Shown piece after piece: positions 58,366-64,000 of a DNA stretch of 64,000 nucleotides. Position 1 is the stretch's first letter. Every line of letters starts with the position of its first letter. Location: the NCBI RefSeq assembly GCF_004005845.1, contig NZ_SADE01000002.1, forward strand, positions 682,421 to 746,420, read 5' to 3'. The notes under the pieces were generated by a model. It ran no database searches, was not told the DNA's origin, and saw only the letters and a program-made list of their open reading frames with translations. The DNA comes from Hwanghaeella grinnelliae. GTDB taxonomy: Bacteria > Pseudomonadota > Alphaproteobacteria > UBA8366 > Aestuariispiraceae. The position numbers were made by a program, and so were the translations under genes.

Positions 58366-58403
58366 AAAAGAAAAACCGCGGCGCCGAATATTGCACCGCG
58401 GTT
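58366..58403 (-). terminator. Rho-independent terminator of the DUF1127 transcript
   Basis: On the minus strand AACCGCGG and CCGCGGTT form an eight-pair stem around TGCAATATTCGGCG, followed by TTTCTTTT. It is the first clear terminator after the DUF1127 gene, 160 bases past its stop, so the message has a long structured 3' end. Confidence 0.88.
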
Positions 58404-58561
58404 CAGGTTGCCGTCCGATTTCTTTTGGGTGACGCCGGACGGCGGGGTAAACAGGGGTCTTCAATCTCACCGGCGATCTAAATTCCCGCCAGGGGTCTTC
58501 ACAGGGGTCTTTTCCAAAACGGAAAAGAATATTTCACAAAAATTTCTAACCCAAGCCGGGC
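58404..58561 (-). ncRNA. Candidate structured RNA downstream of DUF1127 gene
   Basis: On the minus strand this 158-base stretch, lying between the DUF1127 stop and a strong terminator, contains three copies of AAGACCCCTG (plus-strand starts 58452, 58490, 58502). The first copy transcribed follows a CTTTTCC/GGAAAAG hairpin (58509-58527) whose second arm overlaps it by two bases. Downstream is an eight-pair stem GCCGTCCG/CGGACGGC (58410-58417 with 58436-58443) whose 18-base loop contains CACCC. No open frame is supported. In Rhodobacter sphaeroides a DUF1127 gene (ccaF1) is co-transcribed with CcsR small RNAs carrying repeated CCUCCUCCC loops; this looks like a functional analogue with a different motif. 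The call is inference. Confidence 0.5.
58452..58511. repeat. Three direct copies of CAGGGGTCTT
   Basis: Identical ten-base copies occur at 58452-58461, 58490-58499 and 58502-58511, the last two separated by two bases. Read on the minus strand each is AAGACCCCTG. Their flanking sequences differ, so the conservation is in the motif and not in a longer unit. Confidence 0.85.
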
Positions 58562-58768
58562 TTAGGCGCGCCAGAACGGTTTGGCCGCTTCGTTGAGCGC
58601 GTCGACCTTGTCGAGGCCCATATCGTTCAGCATGCGGCTGTCCATTTCCGCCAGATGCGCGCGCTGTTCATGGCGCTCCATCCAGGTCGCGACGACGCGG
58701 TAGACCGCGGTAATCGGCGAAGAAATTTCAATAGCGGCCGGCGCGAAGCTGATTGCACGATCGGTCAT
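58562..58768 (-). CDS. DUF1127 small protein
   Basis: A 68-residue basic/amphipathic protein with the DUF1127 core RAHLAEMDSRMLNDMGLDKVDALNEA at its C-terminal half. DUF1127 (YjiS-like) proteins are widespread in Alphaproteobacteria, often induced by stress, and some bind RNA or RNA-degrading enzymes. AAGGAG precedes the ATG at 58768, and a CCGCC/GGCGG hairpin lies in the leader (58792-58805). Unusually, a structured 3' region with a strong terminator follows the gene (see 58404-58561). Confidence 0.88.
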   Translation of the reverse strand: MTDRAISFAPAAIEISSPITAVYRVVATWMERHEQRAHLAEMDSRMLNDMGLDKVDALNEAAKPFWRA

Positions 58769-58932
58769 AACACATCTCCTTTATGTATGGTCCGCCTTGG
58801 GGCGGCTGATTGCGTTTGTCTTGTGAGGCATGAAATAGGCCCGTTTTTGATTCTCGACAAAGGATAATTCTTGATCTTTCGCATAAGTATATTTAATTCG
58901 ATTAAGGTTCCGTTAAGGCGTGAGGCAAGGTC
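58769..58932. other. Divergent region, DUF1127 / lysR
   Basis: This AT-rich 164-base gap holds promoters in both directions. The CCGCC-TTGG-GGCGG stem at 58792-58805 falls in the DUF1127 leader. I searched for GGAAC-type EcfG and RpoH-like elements and found only partial matches, none well spaced. Confidence 0.4.
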
Positions 58933-59871
58933 ATGGCTACCCGATTACCACCGTTGAATACGCTCCGTGCCTTCGAGGCTGCCGCGCGCCACATGAGTTT
59001 TACGAAGGCGGCGGACGAGCTTTTCGTGACCCAAGCCGCCGTGAGCCACCAAATCAAGACGCTGGAAGACGCGCTGGGTGTGAAGCTTTTCAAGCGTCTG
59101 AACCGCGCCTTGTTGCTGACCGAGGAAGGGCAAACATTCATCCCCCCGGTACGTCAGGCGTTGGATCTTTTGATGCAGGGCGTGAATAAGATTTCCCAGG
59201 TCGAAGCGACCGGCGCCTTGAATGTCAGCACCATGCCGAGTTTCGCGGCTGGGTGGCTGGTGCCGCGTTTGGATCGATTCCGAAAACAGCATCCGGAAAT
59301 CGATGTCCGTCTGACGGCGAGCGAAAGGCTGGTCGACTTCGCGCGTGACGATGTGGAAATGGCGATCCGATACGGCCGGGGCCAATATCCCGGCCTGACC
59401 TGCGAGCGGTTTATCGACGAGGAGATCTTCCCGGTTTGCAGTCCCAAACTGGTAGAGGAAGGGCCGCATCCGTTAAAGCGACCCGAAGACCTGAAATACC
59501 ACACGCTGTTGCATGACGACATGCCCGTCGGCTGGGCACAATGGTTCGAAGCCGCCGGCGTCGGCGGAATTAATCCGAGCCAAGGGCCGTATTTCGATAT
59601 GTCGGCCCTTGTCATTCAGGCGGCCATCCAGGGGCAGGGCGTGGCGCTTGGTCGTTCGACGCTTGCCGCCACGGCATTGGAAAGCGGGATGCTGGTGAAA
59701 CCCTTCGACCTGACGATGAAGATGGAATACGCCTATTTCGTCGTCTGCCCGCCGGAACACCACAACCGACCCAAGGTGCGTGTGTTCCGCGAATGGCTCT
59801 ATGACGAGGCCGAGAAAGCAGGAGTACTATCCGATCGCAGTCCGCATGCAGCGGAAATTGCAGCGGATTGA
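58933..59871 (+). CDS. LysR-family transcriptional regulator, GcvA-like
   Basis: A 312-residue LysR regulator. The N-terminal winged helix reads LPPLNTLRAFEAAARHMSFTKAADELFVTQAAVSHQI (about 6-42), characteristic of the GcvA-like branch, and the effector domain (about 90-300) includes FAAGWLVPRLDRFRKQHPEIDVRL. It is adjacent to and upstream of an acyl-CoA dehydrogenase, CoA transferase and oxidoreductase cluster on the same strand and is the obvious candidate to regulate it. The ligand is unknown. Confidence 0.9.
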   Translation: MATRLPPLNTLRAFEAAARHMSFTKAADELFVTQAAVSHQIKTLEDALGVKLFKRLNRALLLTEEGQTFIPPVRQALDLLMQGVNKISQVEATGALNVSTMPSFAAGWLVPRLDRFRKQHPEIDVRLTASERLVDFARDDVEMAIRYGRGQYPGLTCERFIDEEIFPVCSPKLVEEGPHPLKRPEDLKYHTLLHDDMPVGWAQWFEAAGVGGINPSQGPYFDMSALVIQAAIQGQGVALGRSTLAATALESGMLVKPFDLTMKMEYAYFVVCPPEHHNRPKVRVFREWLYDEAEKAGVLSDRSPHAAEIAAD

Positions 59872-59991
59872 GCCGCGCCAATGGGGCTATGCCGGTCGGG
59901 CAATGCTCTATGGCCGACGCAACCAATTTACAACCGTCCCGCCGCCCGGCATCGTTCCACCAAACAAAGATCGAGCAACGGGGAGGCGGCG

Positions 59992-61155
59992 ATGGATTTC
60001 GCTCTAACAGATGAGCAAAGGATGCTCCAGGAAACGGCGCGCCGTTTCGCCCAGGCGGAGCTGCCGGATATCGCGAAACAGGTGGAGCAGAGCGGCGACC
60101 CTGTCCCCCATGACATCGTGAAACGCTATGCGGAGTTGGGCTTTTTGGGCATGAACCTGGACCCGGCCCTTGGCGGGGGCGGCATGAGCCACCTGGACGC
60201 CGTTCTGGTATTGGAAGAAGTGGCGAAAATCTCAATCGCCGTCGCCTTTCCGATTTTCGAGGCATGTTTCGGCCCCACCCTGGCCGTGGCGCATTTTGCC
60301 CCGGATGAATTGAAACAACGCATCATCCCCAAAGTCTGTTCAGGCGACCTCATCGTCGCTGTCGCCATGTCCGAACCGGATGCGGGAACGGCCTTGACCG
60401 ACCTGACGACCAAAGCCCAACTCCACGGTGACAAGGTTATTCTCAATGGCCGTAAGCGCTGGTGTTCCGGCGCGGGTCATTCAGGCGCCTATGTTGTCTA
60501 TTGCCGCCTGTCGGATGATCCGGGCGCGAAAGGCATCGGCGCGGTTCTGGTGGAAAAGGACACATCCGGCTTCAGTTTCGGCAAGCGGGAACACCATATG
60601 GGTTTCCGCGGGGTGCCCACCTGCGACATGTATTTCGACGATGTCGAAGTGCCGATCCAGAACGTCATCGTCCCGGCGGGCGGCTTCCGCAAACTGATGG
60701 AAGCTTTCGACTTGGAACGTTGCGGCAATACGACGATGAGCCTTGCGGTCGGACAATCGGCCTTCGACCATGTCCTGGACTATGTGCAGGAACGTGAACA
60801 GTTCGGGAAACCCATTGTCGACTTCCAGGCGGTGCAAATGCAGATCGCAGAAATGAAAATGAAGCTCGATGCTTCGCGGCTTCTGCTCTACCGCGCTGTG
60901 GTGAATGCGGAAGCGGGACTGCCATCGGTCGCGGATAGTTCCATTGCCAAATGCTTCGCGAATGAAATGGTGCGCGAGGTGACGGGCAAGGCGATGCAGT
61001 TGATGGGCGGTTATGGCTATTCCACGGAATATCCGGCCGAACAGAAGATGCGGGATGCCTGGGGCTGGGGCATCGCCGGTGGGTCGATCGATATCCAGAA
61101 AGTGAATATCGCCAGCGCGCTCGTCGGGCGGCGGTTCTCCCAAAGGGCTGGGTGA
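59992..61155 (+). CDS. Acyl-CoA dehydrogenase lacking the usual C-terminal catalytic Glu
   Basis: FAD-dependent acyl-CoA dehydrogenase of 387 residues (ATG at 59992, GGGAGGCG upstream; the frame is open to 59881). Family segments: MSEPDAGTALTDL, GAGHSGAYVVYCRLS, REQFGKPIVDFQAVQMQIAEM and GGYGYSTEYPAEQKMRDA. The usual IYEGT near the C-terminus is IAGGS (about 361-365), so the MCAD-type Glu is absent; Glu242 in FDLERCGN sits where isovaleryl-CoA dehydrogenase places its base. It starts 120 bases after lysR and its stop overlaps the CoA transferase start (TGATG). Confidence 0.9.
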   Translation: MDFALTDEQRMLQETARRFAQAELPDIAKQVEQSGDPVPHDIVKRYAELGFLGMNLDPALGGGGMSHLDAVLVLEEVAKISIAVAFPIFEACFGPTLAVAHFAPDELKQRIIPKVCSGDLIVAVAMSEPDAGTALTDLTTKAQLHGDKVILNGRKRWCSGAGHSGAYVVYCRLSDDPGAKGIGAVLVEKDTSGFSFGKREHHMGFRGVPTCDMYFDDVEVPIQNVIVPAGGFRKLMEAFDLERCGNTTMSLAVGQSAFDHVLDYVQEREQFGKPIVDFQAVQMQIAEMKMKLDASRLLLYRAVVNAEAGLPSVADSSIAKCFANEMVREVTGKAMQLMGGYGYSTEYPAEQKMRDAWGWGIAGGSIDIQKVNIASALVGRRFSQRAG

Positions 61156-62351
61156 TGGGGATGCAGGAAGAAGATCTGCCGCTTTCCGGCATTCGGGTAT
61201 TGGATCTGACAACTGTTATTTTCGGCCCGTTCGCTGGACAAATCCTGGGCGATTTCGGGGCCGATGTCATCAAGGTCGAAGCCCCCGGCGGGGACCAGAC
61301 ACGTGCCGTCGGCGCTTCGCGAGAAGAAGGGATGGGCGCACTGTTCCTGGGCTGCAACCGCAATAAGCGCAGCGTGGTTCTGGACCTGAAACAGAAGACC
61401 CATGCCGAGGCTTTGTGGAAATTGATCGAGGGCGCGGATGTGCTGATGCACAATGTCCGGCCCCAAAAATTCAAGACGCTGGGTTTCGACGCGGATACGG
61501 TCCTCGCCCGCAAACCGTCGTTGATCTATGCGGGCCTGCATGGCTTCTGGGAAGAAGGCCCTTATGGCGGCATGCCTGCCTATGACGATGTGGTTCAGGG
61601 GTTGAGCGGCTTTGCCGGCTCCTTCACGGAACGGGACGGGGCGCCAATGCTTGCCCCGTCTGTCATCGCCGACAAATCCTCAGGCCTGATGGCGGTGAAC
61701 GGTATCCTCGCTGCCCTGCTGCGTCGGGCGCGGACCGGCAAGGGCGGCTATGTTGAAATTGGCATGCTGGAAGGCTTGACCGGTTTCAACTTGGTCGAAC
61801 ATCTGCAGGGCCTCAACTTTGACCCGCCGGAAGGACCGGCAGGGTACCGCCGCGCGCTGTCGCCGGGACGGCGGCCGTATAAGACGAAGGACGGTTATAT
61901 CTGCATCCTGGCCTATACGGACAAGCAATGGGCTGCGTTCTGGGATGTGGTTGGGCGGGCCGATCTGGCACAGGATGAACGCTTCACCACCATGGGGTCC
62001 CGCGCCAGAAACATTGATGCGCTCTATGACGAAGCGGGCGCGTCCCTGGAGCAACGTACATCCGACGAATGGCTGACCTTGTTGCGCAAAGGCGAGATAC
62101 CGTGCGGGCCGGTGAACAATCTTGGAGACCTACCAAACGATCCGCATCTTCAGGCCGTGAATTTTTTCCGGCCCTACGATCATCCCAGCCAGGGTAAGAT
62201 GCGGGTCGCGGAAACGCCGTATAAATTCGACCGGGAATCCCTGCCGGTCCGGCATCATCACCCGCGGCTGAACGAACACGGTGCGGAAGTCTTGCGCGAA
62301 GCAGGCTGCACGGAAGATCAAATCCGAAACATTATCGGAACTGAGGAATAG
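61155..62351 (+). CDS. CaiB/BaiF-family CoA transferase
   Basis: Class III CoA transferase, 399 residues. Family marks include LSGIRVLDLTTVIFGPFAGQILGDFGADVIKVE (about 8-40), where Asp of LGDFGADV region and the catalytic Asp further on in IADKSSGLMAVNGI fit the family. Class III enzymes move CoA between acyl donors and acceptors through an aspartyl-CoA intermediate. The ATG at 61155 overlaps the dehydrogenase stop, indicating translational coupling. Substrate is unknown; with the dehydrogenase it could activate and oxidise a carboxylic acid. Confidence 0.9.
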   Translation: MGMQEEDLPLSGIRVLDLTTVIFGPFAGQILGDFGADVIKVEAPGGDQTRAVGASREEGMGALFLGCNRNKRSVVLDLKQKTHAEALWKLIEGADVLMHNVRPQKFKTLGFDADTVLARKPSLIYAGLHGFWEEGPYGGMPAYDDVVQGLSGFAGSFTERDGAPMLAPSVIADKSSGLMAVNGILAALLRRARTGKGGYVEIGMLEGLTGFNLVEHLQGLNFDPPEGPAGYRRALSPGRRPYKTKDGYICILAYTDKQWAAFWDVVGRADLAQDERFTTMGSRARNIDALYDEAGASLEQRTSDEWLTLLRKGEIPCGPVNNLGDLPNDPHLQAVNFFRPYDHPSQGKMRVAETPYKFDRESLPVRHHHPRLNEHGAEVLREAGCTEDQIRNIIGTEE

Positions 62352-62366
62352 GTAGGAGAGTTGGCC

Positions 62367-63386
62367 ATGAAGGCGATGCGGATCGAAGGCGACTGGGGCC
62401 TGGAGAATTTGAAACAGGTCGACTTGCCCGACCCCGAACCGGGTCCGGGCGAGGTGGTGATCGGGATGGACGCCGTCTCCATCAACCCGCGCGATTTGAT
62501 CCTGGCCGGCGGCGGCTACGGGCGCGTCGGCGGCACCCCGCCTTTGATCCCGCTTTGCGACGGGGCCGGTAAAATCACCGCCATCGGCGACGGCGTTGAA
62601 AATTTCGCGGTGGGCGATTTGGTTTGCCCGACATACAGCCGGTTATGGATGCGCGGGTTGGCTTCCCCTGACGCCTATAAAGGCGCGCATGGCGGCCCGC
62701 TCGACGGTACGGCGCAGGAAATGATGTTGATACCGGCCAACGCTGTCGTGCGCACACCGCGGCACATGTCCGCTGAGGAAGCGGCGACACTGCCCTGTGC
62801 CGCGATCACCGCCTGGAACGCGCTGGCCGAACAGGGCGACGTGAAGCCCGGCGACAAGGTGTTGGTACAAGGCACCGGCGGTGTCAGTCTGTTCGCTTTG
62901 CAATTCGCCAAGGCGATGGGGGCGGAGGTCTATCTGATTTCCTCAAGCGATGAGAAACTGGAACGCGCCAAGGCGATGGGCGCGGACCACCTGCTGAACT
63001 ACCGCGACGTACCCGATTGGCACAAATCGATCCTGAAGATGACGGATGGCAAGGGTGTCGATCATGTGGTCGAAGTAGGCGGTAGCGGCACGCTGGAAAA
63101 ATCCACCGCCGTCGTCCGCTATAGCGGCACGATCAGCATGATCGGCGTGTTGGGTGGCGCCAGCGGCGAGTTCGGTCTGGGCCGCGTCGTGACACGGAAC
63201 CTGCGCCTTCAGGGCGTCACCTGCGGCAGCAAGGAAATGTTCGAAAACATGGTCCGCGCCCTGGAACTCCACCAGATCCGCCCCGCCATCGACCCGGCCG
63301 CGGAGTTCCAATTGAAGGACCTTGCCAAGGCGTTGAAGTCGCTCCCCGAAGGCAAGCATTTCGGCAAAATCGTGGGAATCGTTTAA
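62367..63386 (+). CDS. Zinc-independent MDR-family oxidoreductase
   Basis: Medium-chain dehydrogenase/reductase of 339 residues. The cofactor site is VLVQGTGGVSLFALQFAKAMGAEVYLIS (about 165-193). Where zinc alcohol dehydrogenases carry a catalytic Cys, this protein has SINPRDLILAGG, so catalytic zinc is not expected. AGGAGAG lies six bases before ATG 62367, which I prefer over TTG 62361. It is the last gene of the lysR-acyl-CoA dehydrogenase-CoA transferase cluster. Confidence 0.88.
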   Translation: MKAMRIEGDWGLENLKQVDLPDPEPGPGEVVIGMDAVSINPRDLILAGGGYGRVGGTPPLIPLCDGAGKITAIGDGVENFAVGDLVCPTYSRLWMRGLASPDAYKGAHGGPLDGTAQEMMLIPANAVVRTPRHMSAEEAATLPCAAITAWNALAEQGDVKPGDKVLVQGTGGVSLFALQFAKAMGAEVYLISSSDEKLERAKAMGADHLLNYRDVPDWHKSILKMTDGKGVDHVVEVGGSGTLEKSTAVVRYSGTISMIGVLGGASGEFGLGRVVTRNLRLQGVTCGSKEMFENMVRALELHQIRPAIDPAAEFQLKDLAKALKSLPEGKHFGKIVGIV

Positions 63387-63458
63387 CCTTTGGTAGAACA
63401 GGGGAATGAGTCAGGTTAAACTCCAACTTATTCCAGTTCTATGGACGAAGGGTCATCT

Positions 63459-64000
63459 ATGCGCATCCTGAAACCGTTAGTCGTTTCTGCACTCGCTGTG
63501 GTTATTCTCGCGATGACGGCACAGTCAGTCACGGCGTCGTCTGCGGACGAGGACGCGCTGCGCAAATGCGATGAATTGGCTGCAAGCTCACTCGATGACC
63601 AGCGCACAGCTCCGGCAGTTTATAGCATCCCGCCTGAAGCGATCGAATGGTGCGAACGCGCGCATCGTGCATACCCTGAAAATGGCAGAATATTCTTTCA
63701 AAAGTCCCTGATTGGTAGGGAATTGCGAGACCCGACTTTGGTCGACGACATGTTGAAGGTAATCGAATTGGGACACGATGCCGGATACGCCGTCTTGGGC
63801 CGCATTGCCAAGAAATCTCGGCAAGAGGTTGGCGGATATTCCTACGACGATCTTTTGAAAATTGGACTGGAGAAAGGCATGTCTTGGGCGCTTTACGACC
63901 GCGGCAAATGGTATGAGGAAGGCCGCGACAAGCCGCCCGAGCAAGAATATCCAACACCGCACTATGAGACAGCGCTGGAGTTCTACGAACGCGCGGCAGC
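63459..64000 (+). CDS. Secreted protein, truncated by window edge
   Basis: An open frame starts at ATG 63459 with GAAGGG upstream and runs off the right edge without a stop. The first ~28 residues (MRILKPLVVSALAVVILA, then a small-residue run ending VTA-SSA) are a signal peptide. The mature part, CDELAASSLDD and later IEWCERAHRAYPENGRI and YETALEFYERAA, has paired cysteines and helix-turn-helix spacing that suggests Sel1/TPR-like repeats. I cannot name it and the C-terminus is missing. Confidence 0.75.
   Translation, partial: MRILKPLVVSALAVVILAMTAQSVTASSADEDALRKCDELAASSLDDQRTAPAVYSIPPEAIEWCERAHRAYPENGRIFFQKSLIGRELRDPTLVDDMLKVIELGHDAGYAVLGRIAKKSRQEVGGYSYDDLLKIGLEKGMSWALYDRGKWYEEGRDKPPEQEYPTPHYETALEFYERAA

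Noticed and set aside
58769-58932. EcfG- or RpoH-type promoter for the DUF1127 gene
   Set aside because: GGAAC is present on the minus strand but no CGTT-like -10 lies at 16-17 bases, and no RpoH consensus could be fitted.

Overview
The window looks like one contiguous chromosomal segment of an alphaproteobacterium, most likely a Rhodospirillales-type organism. I infer this from gene order (miaB-phoH-ybeY-corC-lnt, glnD-murJ-trpS, tsaB-rimI with mucR and fur, ahcY next to a DivL-like kinase) and from lineage-typical families: a MucR/Ros regulator, an alphaproteobacterial Fur, OlsB/OlsA-type acyltransferases, DUF1127, IalB-like and ChrR/RpoE proteins. The DNA is GC-rich with strongly GC-biased third codon positions, so many long antisense open frames are spurious. 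I saw no rRNA or tRNA gene, insertion sequence, prophage or CRISPR array.

Left third (1-29150), almost entirely minus strand: housekeeping. Reading in the direction of transcription: mutS, glnD, murJ, trpS, a DUF2333 protein, a universal stress protein, Nfu, a Bax-like glucosaminidase, tsaB-rimI, mucR, fur, an olsB/olsA-like pair, miaB-phoH-ybeY-corC-lnt, metK, trmB and rimP-nusA (heading toward the infB locus off the left edge). One plus-strand gene, a secreted polysaccharide deacetylase, interrupts this series.

Middle (29150-42820), mostly plus strand: a malic enzyme fused to a phosphotransacetylase-like domain, then a complete phosphate-sensing and uptake locus phoR-pstS-pstC-pstA-pstB-phoU-phoB, an opposing nnrU-like gene, two small conserved-looking genes and an EamA-type exporter.

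Right part (42814-64000): a DivL-like pseudo-histidine kinase with Tyr in place of the phospho-accepting His, ahcY, an OmpA-type porin-like protein, two tandem EAL proteins with a CxxC N-terminal module, rlmN, an IalB-like protein, an ECF sigma factor with its ChrR anti-sigma factor (singlet-oxygen type) preceded by a well-placed candidate autoregulatory promoter, a TrmH-type RNA methyltransferase, an ReAV-type asparaginase, a quinone oxidoreductase and a methyltransferase. A DUF1127 gene follows; its downstream region has three copies of a 10-base motif, two hairpins and a strong terminator, and is the best candidate here for an undescribed small RNA. The window ends with a LysR-acyl-CoA dehydrogenase-CoA transferase-oxidoreductase cluster that looks catabolic, and a truncated secreted protein.

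Start codons were moved from the longest open frame where family alignment or a ribosome binding site favoured a shorter product; such choices are stated in the entries. All function calls rest on motifs and remembered family features, not on database searches.
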